A stretch of DNA of 52,621 nt from Bdellovibrionales bacterium. Its GTDB lineage: Bacteria > Myxococcota > XYA12-FULL-58-9 > SYDY01. Positions 8,380 to 18,364 of the stretch are shown piece after piece (within the stretch, counting starts at the first letter, position 1; every line of letters begins with the position of its first letter). The position numbers and the translations under genes are program-made. The notes below the pieces were generated by a model. It had not been told where the DNA came from and did no database searches. It saw only the letters and a list, made by a program, of their open reading frames with translations. The stretch lies in assembly GCA_005801425.1 (NCBI GenBank), contig SYDY01000104.1, forward strand, positions 1 through 52,621. Direction: 5' to 3'.

Positions 8380-11300
8380 CTACGCCAGCAGCTGGTAAAC
8401 AATCAATTTGCCTTCACGCGAAGACCCCGCACGACCTGCATCAATCAAGGACTTAAGATGCTTCTTGAGCTCTTTGGGCTCGATCTCACATGCCGATTGC
8501 AATGTCTCTATGGATGACGGGCAGTGGTGAGCCATATAAGTAAGCAATTTCTTTTGTGAATCATCGAAGTTATCAGATGCGTCCCAAAATGGTGCGAGAA
8601 CCGCATAATTCCGTACGCCTATCACAAGCTTAACACCCGTTTTTGTACTCAACACCGTCACATTTTTAAGACCATTCAGCGCTTTTTCAATTTCACGAAC
8701 TGCCACATCAATACTTTTCTGAATTTTATCGGTCAGCTGTGTTTCTTCGCCCAACAAGGCCATTGCAAGCTCTTTGCTTGAAACCACATGGGGCGCACGC
8801 ATTGCCAAGAGTGACCAAATACGTGTTGCGGCAAACGACAACTTCATCGCGACAATACTTTCATGGTCCTGGATTGTCTGCGACGCAATATCCAGAATCA
8901 CGCTTGCCTCACCCAATCCACACACAGCCAAACGCGCAATACTATCACAGCTTTCACCGGAGGCATCACGCATCACCATGGCATGCCATGGAGGCATGTT
9001 AAGTTGCTGAAGTCGTGCCGTCATGCTTTTTTGTGTCGATTCGTCCTGCGCTACAAGCATTTGGATCCATTGCTTACGACGTCCGGCAACAACACCATAA
9101 TCACCGGCCATCCATGCAAGGGCCTCACCAAATCGCCACATTAAGAGATACGTCCATACTGCCATGCCGCGTGATGGAATTTCTCGAAAACACTTGGATG
9201 CGGCATCCAAACGACCCCTGTGCAACAAAACCACCCCACATAGGATGATGACTTGCAAACGCTCGTCGCGCAGTGCCAGACGCTCGGCATCTTCTCGCAA
9301 ACGTAATCCCAACTTGAGTGCAGAATTAAGATCGCCATGCGCAATAAATACAGATAAAAGCTGGATCCCCACACGTACAACATCTCGTTTCAAACCAAGT
9401 TGGCGAAGTGCAGGCATCGCCAATTTCAACAACGCAATGGATTGTCTCAATTCACCCGAAGATAAAAGAGCAACTGCAAGAATCGCCTGTGCATATGCCG
9501 CAATGTTCGATGCAGAACAGGATGTTGAAATATCGAGGGCTGCTTGGGCATGCCGAATTGCATTTTTATCATCACCGGCCTCACAGGACCATCTTGCCAT
9601 GAGAAGAAGAGTTCGAGACTCTTCCTGTTTATGTTCCGTACGTACAAATAGTTTTCGCGCTTGCGCTATTTTTTTATTGGAAGACGCAACATCATCGTCA
9701 CCGCCCAAGGCGTGCTCTAAGACGCTCCATGAACGTAAAAGATATGCAGCACCTAGAGGACTTTTCTTTTCATCAATGATTCGGCTGGCTAAAAATGACT
9801 TCGCCTCATCGTAATTGCCTTGCTTGGTCGTCAATTCGACAAACAACATAGCAAGCACATCACTTAAATGTGAATTGCCTTCGCTTTCAAAATACAGCGC
9901 AAGCTCTGCAAGAAGAGGAAGCTTTTCCATATCTTCATGCAAATACACATCCACGGCACACCGAAGCGCCTGCATCATACGACGCAATCGACTGTTGGCG
10001 CCCACATGATGTTGCGCCTCAAGCACTCCGAGTGTTTTTTCTGCCTGAAGAAGATTGCCTGACAAAAAATGATTCCAAACTATATTTGCATCAATGCGCC
10101 ATGCGAGATCACGATCAGACAATACCTCGGCCTGTTCTCGTGCACGCTGATAGCTTAGCAAAGCGTCTGAAAAATTCCCCGTATTACGTTGAACATCCCC
10201 GAGAAGCACCGTCGCTTGCACTGTCGCCTGCACTTGACCTTCGTCCTGATACGCAGCAACAGCTTTTTGAAATGAGATCACCGCGTCTGTAAAACGACTC
10301 GAGCGATTTTGCAGATCACCTATCAATTGATGAATTTCTGCCAATCGCGATGTCTGCTTGTTGTCCTGCAAATGCTGTAACAATTGGAGTGCTAATTTTT
10401 CCGCATCACTGACGCGTTCTTGACGTGCCATCGCCATCACAGCACGATGTGCCGACGGAACAATAAACGAAGGATCTTTTGTTTTTGATTGCAGCAAATC
10501 AAATGCAACAAGGACCTGTTTGTCATCAGATCCGCCGTCAAGAAGGACTATCAAGCATTGCAAAGCACGAATTTCAGCCCAAACATCACCACAAGAGGAA
10601 AGCATTTCAAGCTCATCTCTAAGTGATCTTCCTTGTGCAGTATCCATGCGTGCAGCGGCCGATAAAACACGTACTCGAAAAGCTATTTCATCGGAAATAG
10701 GCATTGATTTTAGACTCATCAGCAATGCATGCTGATGGCCCATGGCACACACTTGAGCCATAGCGTCATCGAGAATATCCAATGCCTTTGTGGACTCGTG
10801 AACGCCGGCCAATACTTCCGACGCACGGATCAGTCCAAGGACTTCGCCATACAAAACCGACCGCTCACAAAGATATTTTGCAATGCCACTCGCACGTGAT
10901 TTTTTAACGGGCAACAGTTCCGGCGCAACGACATCGACCAATGCATGGACCGATACTTCCCCATCCAAGAGCTGCAAAACACCAGAACACAGCAATTCTT
11001 CAACAGGCGCATCGCCACACCATGCCTTGGCCTCTATCAAACCAACAGGCACACGCACATAAGCAAGAAGTTCAAGTGCAGCACGACCTTCATCGCACAA
11101 ATCCGCCACATACGACGCAAGAAGTTGCTTGCACATCAACACAGATCGTGCACTGCCCCCTGTAAGGTTCTGTGCATCAGCATAGCCACAAGCAAGCAGT
11201 TTAAGCGTCAGCGGATGTCCAGCAGAGCCTCCGCGAGAAGCGTCGGCGACAAGTGCGCCGCGAATTGGATCAGAAATACCCCAGGAATCGCATGCGCGTA

Positions 11301-11838
11301 CAACTGCTTCCATCGACAGTGCACCTAGCCGCTCGTAATACAAAAAAGGCATTTCAAGAGCAGGCAATGATACTGGGGTAGAAGTTGTTGCGATAACCCG
11401 AAAGTCTTTCTGATGGGATGTGGCAAACAAGCGCGTCAGACGCGAAATATCTTCGGCCGCCAAATGATCCATGTCATCCAGAACCAGCACAGCACGGTGC
11501 TGGCACAAAAGATCAAGCAAACGAACGTAAACATCGCTGGGGGTCGTTTCAAAAGCAGCCCCAGGTCCCAATAAGCGGGCCTTCGTGCGTACCAACAGAG
11601 ACAGCACGCTTTCGCCCTTGGAGACAGGCAGATAAATGACCTTCCCAGATCCCATGGCCAATGCCTGTTCAGACAAATGTGCGACAAGAGTAGATTTTCC
11701 AATCCCAGGTAAACCCTCATAGATAAAAAGACGATAGTGTTCACAGCGCGACACAAAGCGCGCCATTGGGTCTTCGCGACCAACAAACAACGAGTATTCG
11801 AAACCAGTTGACATATGTTGTAGCATCGGCGGACACAC
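8380..11838 (-). CDS. STAND-type AAA ATPase with helical/TPR repeats and C-terminal winged-helix domains (putative transcription regulator)
   Basis: This 1152-residue protein probably uses ATP-driven assembly to switch a response. The N-terminal NTPase has Walker A GLPGIGKST (42-50) and Walker B VLVLDDMD (about 117-124). A long alpha-helical middle (about 350-1000) contains recognisable TPRs, for example LGDVQRNTGNFSDALLSYQRA. From about 1001 to 1073 a segment resembles an OmpR/SARP-type winged helix (HVVSSKELAMALLGEE, then a long helix and a TKTGVKLV hairpin). Residues 1090-1152 look like a second small helix-turn-helix. This is the MalT/AfsR architectural logic, but I recognise no orthologue. 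The gene is divergent from the DUF4175 operon. The start is uncertain: ATG 11838, or ATG 11814. Confidence 0.8.
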   Translation of the reverse strand: MCPPMLQHMSTGFEYSLFVGREDPMARFVSRCEHYRLFIYEGLPGIGKSTLVAHLSEQALAMGSGKVIYLPVSKGESVLSLLVRTKARLLGPGAAFETTPSDVYVRLLDLLCQHRAVLVLDDMDHLAAEDISRLTRLFATSHQKDFRVIATTSTPVSLPALEMPFLYYERLGALSMEAVVRACDSWGISDPIRGALVADASRGGSAGHPLTLKLLACGYADAQNLTGGSARSVLMCKQLLASYVADLCDEGRAALELLAYVRVPVGLIEAKAWCGDAPVEELLCSGVLQLLDGEVSVHALVDVVAPELLPVKKSRASGIAKYLCERSVLYGEVLGLIRASEVLAGVHESTKALDILDDAMAQVCAMGHQHALLMSLKSMPISDEIAFRVRVLSAAARMDTAQGRSLRDELEMLSSCGDVWAEIRALQCLIVLLDGGSDDKQVLVAFDLLQSKTKDPSFIVPSAHRAVMAMARQERVSDAEKLALQLLQHLQDNKQTSRLAEIHQLIGDLQNRSSRFTDAVISFQKAVAAYQDEGQVQATVQATVLLGDVQRNTGNFSDALLSYQRAREQAEVLSDRDLAWRIDANIVWNHFLSGNLLQAEKTLGVLEAQHHVGANSRLRRMMQALRCAVDVYLHEDMEKLPLLAELALYFESEGNSHLSDVLAMLFVELTTKQGNYDEAKSFLASRIIDEKKSPLGAAYLLRSWSVLEHALGGDDDVASSNKKIAQARKLFVRTEHKQEESRTLLLMARWSCEAGDDKNAIRHAQAALDISTSCSASNIAAYAQAILAVALLSSGELRQSIALLKLAMPALRQLGLKRDVVRVGIQLLSVFIAHGDLNSALKLGLRLREDAERLALRDERLQVIILCGVVLLHRGRLDAASKCFREIPSRGMAVWTYLLMWRFGEALAWMAGDYGVVAGRRKQWIQMLVAQDESTQKSMTARLQQLNMPPWHAMVMRDASGESCDSIARLAVCGLGEASVILDIASQTIQDHESIVAMKLSFAATRIWSLLAMRAPHVVSSKELAMALLGEETQLTDKIQKSIDVAVREIEKALNGLKNVTVLSTKTGVKLVIGVRNYAVLAPFWDASDNFDDSQKKLLTYMAHHCPSSIETLQSACEIEPKELKKHLKSLIDAGRAGSSREGKLIVYQLLA

Positions 11839-12014
11839 ATGACGCCGTGGTGCGCGTCGGACATACCTACGAGGGAAACTGCAAAACAGTGCTCATATCA
11901 GATTTTCATAGCCGCTGGCTACAAGAAAATCTTCTTTGGACATGGGAAAGCATAAGCTTTCACGCGAGAACGCCTATGGAGGGTGAGGATTATGATTGCC
12001 CAAGTCCTTAACAA

Positions 12015-12043
12015 TTGACAATTGCTCCTGTGCGAAAAATCAT
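12015..12043 (+). promoter_or_regulatory. Promoter of the DUF4175-peptidase-lpdA-ribF-aroE gene block
   Basis: A perfect -35 TTGACA (12015-12020) is followed by 17 bases and AATCAT (12038-12043, 4 of 6 to TATAAT). A start point near 12050 would precede the ATG at 12072. The TTG that opens the longest reading frame is part of this -35 box, which argues against translation starting there. The rest of the 11839-12071 spacer contains no gene I can support. Confidence 0.6.
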
Positions 12044-12071
12044 ACGGAAACAGGAATGCCAGGAACCACAT

Positions 12072-15000
12072 ATGCACACCGATAGCCAAGGGTTTTTTTC
12101 CACTGAGAAGCCGGTGGGATCTTCTGCCTCCACGCTGCAGGCAATTCTGGGCAGCCTGGCCCATGGCATCCGCAAACACTTTTGTTGGGTATGGCTCATC
12201 CGCAGCACCCTTGTCTTGAGCGCTTCTTGGGGGCTGACATGCATCCTAGCAACGAAACTCTCGGGCCCATGGCTCATCGCTGGACTCCTGTGGATCCCAC
12301 TTTTTTTCCTACTGCTGTTGGCCGGATGGGCCTTCAGAGCAATATATCTTGCGAGCAGGCCCTATCAGTTGACCTTGCAGGCCGAAAAAATTGATCCGGC
12401 ATTGGGTTCATCCCTAAGCACTGCGCTGGCCTTGTTGCATGGCCATGATGCTTCCACATCCCACGGCCTTGCGGAAGCTCATATCACCACCACTGTGCGC
12501 GCACTCACGACACACAATTTACCTCAGCATATCGCGCTCCATTTTACGAAGAAACGCAAAGTTTGGAAAAACTACGCCGTCGCAGCATGCGTTGTTGTCT
12601 CCTGTCTTGCAGCGTTTCGTATGGAAACCCTTAAACAACGTATTGAAACATGGGCACGCTTAGGAAGTACCATCACCGTACATCCGGGGCTTCTCAACAA
12701 TATCACCGTAACCTATCACTACCCGGCCTACACCCAACTGTCCGCACGCGTTGTACCAGGCAGCAATGGAACACTTCAGGCCGTGCGCGGCACCGAAGCC
12801 CATGTGCGCCTGGCCAGCATCAAAAAGGCACAATCGGCCAATGCGGTGATCCGAACACAAACAGACGAAACAATCACACTCCCGATGGAGATCCACGATG
12901 CCAATACGCTTAGCATCAAGATCCCCATGCTCCAATCGGGCAGTTATCGCATCGAAATCGTGGACGCAGAGGATGAACATATCGGCGACGGGCGCGAATA
13001 CACCATCACCGCAGATCCTGACCTGCCCCCCAACATTCGGGCATGGCTTCCCGAACCCAAAGCGACCGTGCGTGATCTCGATACCATTTCAGTCGCCTGG
13101 CAGGCATCTGACGACTATGGTCTTTCAGAAGTTCGGCTGGTGGTGGAAGGCGGTACGGAGCCTATTCCTATATGGAAAAATCTACAGGCAGTCACACTTC
13201 AAAAAGAAGATTTTTTCCCCGTGGCCGTCGCCCAATTACGGCAAGGCCGTGATGAGGATGCAGATATTCGTTTTTATCTCGAAGCTTTGGACAACAACGC
13301 ACGCGATGGTATCGCAACGGTGCGTTCAGAAACAATGACACTCTCAGTCTTTAGCGCGAGTCGTGTGCACCAAAAGGTTCTTGCTGATCAACGTGCTATC
13401 ATAGATGCACTGGTTGATTGGCTCGATGTCGAAATGAGAACAGAAGATCCAAGCGTTCTCCCCAAACCAACACCAGATGAAAGAATTAAGCCTCTTGCGG
13501 AAGCCGTTAAAAATACACATGCAGTGCTTGAGGCTTTAAGCGAGGACACGCTTAGTCAAGCCGGCCTGCACAATGCCATCGCAGCCCTTCACGCACGACT
13601 CACAACACAGCAAAAAACGCACAAAGAGCAAAGTATCACAGGCCAAATTCCGGCCATCGGCCCAAAAAAGAAAAAGCAACTTGAAAATGATATTTTGTAT
13701 TTCGATGATTTATTTGCATCTCAACGCATCGACGATCTTCGACACACGGCCGATGAGCTTCTGAGTGCACAGCAAAAACTCCAAACCATGTTGGCAGAAT
13801 ATCGCAATACGGGTGATAAACAGCTACGCGAAAAAATTGAGCAACGCATTCATGCACTTAAACAAGAAATGATTGGGCTTTTACAACGCATGGCCAACAT
13901 CCGTCAGACCTTGCCGGATGGCTATAGAAACGCAGAAGCCGCAACAGGCACCCAGGTAGGAAGAAAACTTAAAAATTTAGAAGACATGCTGGCTTCTGGT
14001 AGCTTTGACGATGCCGCACGTGAACTAGAAGAACTGGCAAGCCTTGTTGAAAATATGGCACGCCAACTGGATAACACACAAAAACAATTCGGCGATGAAC
14101 GCTATGAAGCAGCGCGTGGCGATATGGAAAAATTGTCCCAAGAGTTCGAAGCCCTTAGTGAAGAACAAAAATCCATTGCAGGATCTTCTCAGAAAATCCG
14201 TGAAGCCAATACCAAACAAGCCCTAGAGAAAAACGGTTTTAACGAAAAGTCATTTCGTGAAAAAGCGAAAAAACTTCTCGCCGAAGCAACACAACAGATA
14301 GAAACCATGGTTGAGAATTCAAGCTTCGATATCCAGCCACTCACGCAAATACGCGAAGAAGCTTTGGAACTAGATCTTAAAATAAATTCAGAATCACCAA
14401 GCAAGATTTTCCCGTTTGCCGACCAATTTGCTCAGGTCGTGCAACTCAATGCACAACGCGCACAAGGCCGTGCCGAACGTTTTACCGACGATCACTTGGC
14501 CAAACAAGCCAATAAATTATTTATCAAAGCATCAGATCGTGCCAATGCATTGCGGAAATTATTTGACGACCTTTTGAAAAAAGAAAACAACGCACTGTCT
14601 GAAGAACAAAAGAGTAAACTTGAACAATTGGCCAAAGAACAGGCCGATGTGTCATCTAAAGCCGATAAACTCCAACAAAAGATGGGCAACCTCGCGGAGA
14701 AAATTCCTTCACTTCAAGGCGAGCCCTCAGAGGCCCTAGAACAAGCCACCAAAACAATGAGAGAGGCGGCACAATCCTTTGCAGAAAAAAAGGTCGCTCC
14801 TGCCGCATCGCAGAGTGCGCGCGCAAGTGCACAGCTTCAACAATTGCGTGAAGCCCTATCACAGGCTTCAAAAGGAAGCGGATCTGGGGTACCTCTTCCT
14901 ATGGGTCGTCCTGAGCAAAGACAGAGAGAAGGACAAGGCGGTGGTTTCAAAAGTGAGCCTGTCGCTCTTCCCGGAAACACGTCACGTGAAGAAGAAGCAC

Positions 15001-15095
15001 GATTCCGCCAGCGTCTTCTGGAAGCAGCAAAGCTTGCCCCTCCAACACGGTATCAAGATGCCGTCAAAAACTATTACAAAGAGTTGGTCCAGTGA
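12072..15095 (+). CDS. Large DUF4175-like membrane protein with coiled-coil C-terminal half
   Basis: The protein has about 1007 residues. Two N-terminal transmembrane helices (about residues 40-95) and a third (about 170-190) are followed by a beta-rich extracytoplasmic segment (about 200-430). A long, charged, helical coiled-coil region (about 450-910) follows, and then a Gly/Pro-rich tail ending PPTRYQDAVKNYYKELVQ. This layout matches the poorly characterised DUF4175 family. Its function is unknown; an envelope role is likely. ATG 12072 has AGGA 7 bases upstream. The longer frame from TTG 12015 would begin within the promoter. The stop overlaps the next start by 4 bases (GTGA), so the two products are probably made together. 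Confidence 0.78.
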   Translation: MHTDSQGFFSTEKPVGSSASTLQAILGSLAHGIRKHFCWVWLIRSTLVLSASWGLTCILATKLSGPWLIAGLLWIPLFFLLLLAGWAFRAIYLASRPYQLTLQAEKIDPALGSSLSTALALLHGHDASTSHGLAEAHITTTVRALTTHNLPQHIALHFTKKRKVWKNYAVAACVVVSCLAAFRMETLKQRIETWARLGSTITVHPGLLNNITVTYHYPAYTQLSARVVPGSNGTLQAVRGTEAHVRLASIKKAQSANAVIRTQTDETITLPMEIHDANTLSIKIPMLQSGSYRIEIVDAEDEHIGDGREYTITADPDLPPNIRAWLPEPKATVRDLDTISVAWQASDDYGLSEVRLVVEGGTEPIPIWKNLQAVTLQKEDFFPVAVAQLRQGRDEDADIRFYLEALDNNARDGIATVRSETMTLSVFSASRVHQKVLADQRAIIDALVDWLDVEMRTEDPSVLPKPTPDERIKPLAEAVKNTHAVLEALSEDTLSQAGLHNAIAALHARLTTQQKTHKEQSITGQIPAIGPKKKKQLENDILYFDDLFASQRIDDLRHTADELLSAQQKLQTMLAEYRNTGDKQLREKIEQRIHALKQEMIGLLQRMANIRQTLPDGYRNAEAATGTQVGRKLKNLEDMLASGSFDDAARELEELASLVENMARQLDNTQKQFGDERYEAARGDMEKLSQEFEALSEEQKSIAGSSQKIREANTKQALEKNGFNEKSFREKAKKLLAEATQQIETMVENSSFDIQPLTQIREEALELDLKINSESPSKIFPFADQFAQVVQLNAQRAQGRAERFTDDHLAKQANKLFIKASDRANALRKLFDDLLKKENNALSEEQKSKLEQLAKEQADVSSKADKLQQKMGNLAEKIPSLQGEPSEALEQATKTMREAAQSFAEKKVAPAASQSARASAQLQQLREALSQASKGSGSGVPLPMGRPEQRQREGQGGGFKSEPVALPGNTSREEEARFRQRLLEAAKLAPPTRYQDAVKNYYKELVQ

Positions 15096-16885
15096 GCCGA
15101 TTATTAATTGTTCCCTTTTTGTTGCTTTTAACTTCGCAAATAACCGCGTCGACCACCGACGACGTCCATGAAAAACTTGATGCATGGGACATCACTTCAG
15201 CGACAACACAAGCCAAGCAACTTTTGTGGCAAGATCCCGAGAATAGACACGTTCAATTGCTTGCAGCGCGGGTTCAGCATCAACGGGGCCAATACAAAAG
15301 TGCGATGTCGTTGATTCATGCGACACAAGATCCGCTGTCTAAAAGCGTTCAAGATCTGGCTGATCGAACTTCGGGTTCTTTGCGTTGGATGGCCGAGTCC
15401 AAAGAAATTAGAACGCCTCATTTCATCATCCGATTTCTAGGAAAAGATGAGATCACAGCATTCTATGCAGGAAACGTTTTGGAAGCCGCTCTGCGCAATA
15501 TAGGACGAGAACTTGGATACCAACATGCAGAGTCCGACGAGCCCATTCTCGTTGAATTTTATCCCGATGCATTTGGACTGGCGGATGCAACAGGTCTCAC
15601 CATTCGTGAAATTCAAACGACAGGAACCATCGCCATTTGCAAATATCATCGTGTGATGATTACATCACCACTCGCCGCAAGCGCAGGTTATGGGTGGGCC
15701 GACACATTGGCGCACGAACTCACACATTTGATCATTGCGAAAGCATCCAACAATCATGTGCCCATTTGGCTTCATGAAGGCATTGCAAAATATTTCGAAA
15801 CCACATGGCGCGGAAAACCTGGCGAAGCATTGGAGCCCTATGGCGAAAAACTTCTTCGGCGTGCTGTCGAAAAAAATAGCTATGTTACTTTTGCAGAAAT
15901 GCATCCCTCGATGGCCAAACTTCCCTCTCAAGAAAAAGCAGCGTTGGCTTTTGCGGAAGTATTTTCTGTACTCGAATTTATACAAGCGCGATTTCCGCAT
16001 GACAAAGTAGGCCTCTTGCTACGACATCTCGCAAGCAGCAACGACCTCGATGCCTCACTCAAGGCCACTTTGGGCTTATCCTTAAATGGACTAGAAACAG
16101 CATGGCATGGATATCTCAAAACACGACACTTTCGTGATGTTGCTGGCGCAAAACCATCTCAAATACGATTTACTGATGGCGCAACAAACACCACAGATGC
16201 ATCCCCACTTGAAGATCTTGTTGATCTCGAAGCCAAAGATGCTGCACGACTCGGCGAACTTTTGCAGCTACGGGGGCATCATCATAGCGCTATGCGTAAA
16301 TATGAAAAAGCCTATGCCAAAGTCGATGCACGGTATCCCACACTCAATCATCGATTGGCTCACGCCTATCTCAACGTTGGTAACGAAGAAAAAGCACGCC
16401 AAATCATCGATGCTTCCCTAAAGATTCATTCCCAAGATGCCGATGCATTGCTTCTCGCCGGGCAAATAGAACAACGTGCGGGGAAAACAGATGAAGCCAT
16501 CGCACGTTTTGAAGCATTGCGATGGATCAACCCCTATATCCCAGCACTGCATGAAGCGCTTGCGCTTCTTTACGCAAAATCCGGCAAACCGACTTCACAA
16601 ATTACACGCGAACAACACTTCGCACAACTTGCCAAGACACCTATGCCGCCCACCCAGCCCTTGCGTGCAGATCTCAAGCCGACTCCAGGATCCGCGGGTA
16701 TTTCTTTCCTCCAAATCGACTGGCAACCCATAAGCATCGACGGACAGCCTCCACAGGAGACCCCTTTGTGGAATCAAACACTCACGCCGGGCAAGCACAA
16801 CGTAAGCACTACAGCCCTTGATGGGACCTCAACGACCCAAGAAATTTTTGTTACCTCCCACCCACAAATCATTCGCCTTGATTGA
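15092..16885 (+). CDS. Secreted TPR protein with HExxH peptidase domain (peptidase MA-like)
   Basis: This is a 597-residue protein with an N-terminal signal peptide (LLIVPFLLLLTSQITAS). An N-terminal helical repeat precedes a gluzincin-type zinc site, AHELTHLIIAKASNNHVPIWLHEGIAKYFE near residues 210-240, in which HELTH and the downstream glutamate of HEGIAKYFE supply the ligands. TPR repeats follow (about 385-510). A small C-terminal beta domain resembles PEGA repeats (LTPGKHNVSTTALDG). It likely acts in the periplasm. GTG 15092 overlaps the preceding stop. The substrate is unknown; tight coupling to the DUF4175-like gene suggests a common envelope task. Confidence 0.85.
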   Translation: MSRLLIVPFLLLLTSQITASTTDDVHEKLDAWDITSATTQAKQLLWQDPENRHVQLLAARVQHQRGQYKSAMSLIHATQDPLSKSVQDLADRTSGSLRWMAESKEIRTPHFIIRFLGKDEITAFYAGNVLEAALRNIGRELGYQHAESDEPILVEFYPDAFGLADATGLTIREIQTTGTIAICKYHRVMITSPLAASAGYGWADTLAHELTHLIIAKASNNHVPIWLHEGIAKYFETTWRGKPGEALEPYGEKLLRRAVEKNSYVTFAEMHPSMAKLPSQEKAALAFAEVFSVLEFIQARFPHDKVGLLLRHLASSNDLDASLKATLGLSLNGLETAWHGYLKTRHFRDVAGAKPSQIRFTDGATNTTDASPLEDLVDLEAKDAARLGELLQLRGHHHSAMRKYEKAYAKVDARYPTLNHRLAHAYLNVGNEEKARQIIDASLKIHSQDADALLLAGQIEQRAGKTDEAIARFEALRWINPYIPALHEALALLYAKSGKPTSQITREQHFAQLAKTPMPPTQPLRADLKPTPGSAGISFLQIDWQPISIDGQPPQETPLWNQTLTPGKHNVSTTALDGTSTTQEIFVTSHPQIIRLD

Positions 16886-16918
16886 TTTATTCTGAAGCAG
16901 GCCCTAAACACCGTCACT

Positions 16919-18313
16919 ATGCAAAACTACGATGTCATCGTCATAGGCGCAGGTCCCGGTGGATATCCCGCTGCTATTCGTGCCGCACAAAGCGGTAAAA
17001 AAACCGCCATTGTAGAAAAAGATACACGTCTTGGTGGAACATGCCTTTTGCGCGGCTGTATCCCTACCAAAAGCCTTCTGCATTCTGCCGATCTTCTCAC
17101 CGAAGTTAAAAATGCAAAGAACCACGGCATCACTACGGGTGAGATAAGTTTTGATTTCACGCGGGTTCAACAATCACGTACGGATATCGTCGACAAATCC
17201 GCGTCCGGTGTTCAGTATTTAATGAAGAAAAACAAAATTGATGTGCATTACGGTGTTGGAACATTGGGGGGCGGGAAAACGGTAATCGTCAAAAGCGCTC
17301 AGGGCACTATCACGCTCAAAGCCACAACGATTATTATCGCAACAGGCTCAACACCGAGGATCCTCCCATCGCTTCAACCCGACGGGAAAAGTATCGTCAC
17401 CTCCAATGAAATACTCGAACTTCACCAACCGCCAAAGTCTCTTATTGTTTTGGGGGGTGGTGCGGTTGGTGTTGAGTTTGCATCGGTTTATGCACGATTT
17501 GGAACATCCTGCACTGTGATTGAAATGATGGACCAATTGTTGCCCGTCGAAGACACGGAAGTAGGACTCGAATTCGCAAAGATGCTTAAAAAGCGGGGCA
17601 TCGCCGTTCACACAAGCACAAAGCTCGATAACGTCCTCCACAAGGAGAGTGGTATTGAAGTCACCCTTTTGAAGGATGACAAAAAAAGCACGCTTCAGGC
17701 CGACATGCTGCTTGTGGCTGTCGGGCGGGCTCCTGTTACCGAGGGTCTTGGCACCAAAGATGCCGGTATCAAAGTCGATTCTGGTGGATTCATTGAAGTT
17801 GATCGATTTATGCAAACAAGTGTTGCTGGGATTTACGCCATAGGCGACGTGGTAAGAACACCCCAGCTCGCACACGTTGCAACCGCAGAGGCTCTCCTTG
17901 CGATCGATCATGCTCTCGGCAAGCACGTGTATCCCATCAATTACACTCTGGTCCCCTCGTGCACCTATTCAGATCCTGAAGTCGCAAGTGTTGGCCTCAC
18001 AGAACGGGCTGCGACCAAGCTGGGGTACACGCTCAAAATCGGGAAATTTCCGTTCTCGGCCCTTGGCAAGGCGCGGATCATGGGACAACCCGAAGGTTTC
18101 GTAAAAATTGTCGCGGAAGACAAATATAACGAAGTACTTGGCGTTCACATTATAGGGCCACGTGCGACCGATCTTATCGCCGAAGCATGTGCGGCCATGA
18201 AGCTTGAGTGCACCCTCGATGATCTTGCGCATACGATTCATGCACATCCTACCCTACCTGAAGCGATGCTTGAGGCAACCCATATGGCCTTGGGACATGC
18301 GCTGCATATTTAG
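16919..18313 (+). CDS. lpdA: Dihydrolipoyl dehydrogenase
   Basis: This 464-residue FAD/NAD disulphide oxidoreductase is the E3 component of 2-oxoacid dehydrogenase or glycine cleavage complexes. The N-terminal FAD site is VIVIGAGPGGYPAA. The redox disulphide is C42/C47 in GGTCLLRGCIPTKS. The NAD site is IVLGGGAVGVEFA and the second FAD motif is GIYAIGDVV. The C-terminal His-Glu pair lies in HAHPTLPEAMLE. Its E1 and E2 partners are not in this window. It lies 33 bases after the peptidase gene. No strong Shine-Dalgarno is visible before the ATG. Confidence 0.95.
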   Translation: MQNYDVIVIGAGPGGYPAAIRAAQSGKKTAIVEKDTRLGGTCLLRGCIPTKSLLHSADLLTEVKNAKNHGITTGEISFDFTRVQQSRTDIVDKSASGVQYLMKKNKIDVHYGVGTLGGGKTVIVKSAQGTITLKATTIIIATGSTPRILPSLQPDGKSIVTSNEILELHQPPKSLIVLGGGAVGVEFASVYARFGTSCTVIEMMDQLLPVEDTEVGLEFAKMLKKRGIAVHTSTKLDNVLHKESGIEVTLLKDDKKSTLQADMLLVAVGRAPVTEGLGTKDAGIKVDSGGFIEVDRFMQTSVAGIYAIGDVVRTPQLAHVATAEALLAIDHALGKHVYPINYTLVPSCTYSDPEVASVGLTERAATKLGYTLKIGKFPFSALGKARIMGQPEGFVKIVAEDKYNEVLGVHIIGPRATDLIAEACAAMKLECTLDDLAHTIHAHPTLPEAMLEATHMALGHALHI

Positions 18314-18364
18314 AAACATGAACGGGCTAGCCCTCAAGACGCGCATATGCCAAATAGGCACTGC

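Noticed and set aside
9164-9814. A 216-residue plus-strand frame opposite the STAND ATPase.
   Set aside because: It is rich in Arg, Ser and Cys with no recognisable fold and is an antisense shadow of conserved repeats.
11992-12018. Eight-codon open frame MIAQVLNN with a strong Shine-Dalgarno (GGAGGG) upstream of the DUF4175-like gene.
   Set aside because: It ends within the likely promoter of the downstream gene, so it would not be on that mRNA, and nothing else supports translation.
15092-15095. Possible frameshift joining the DUF4175-like and TPR/HExxH peptidase frames.
   Set aside because: The second frame begins with a normal signal peptide at a GTGA overlap, the usual form of translational coupling.
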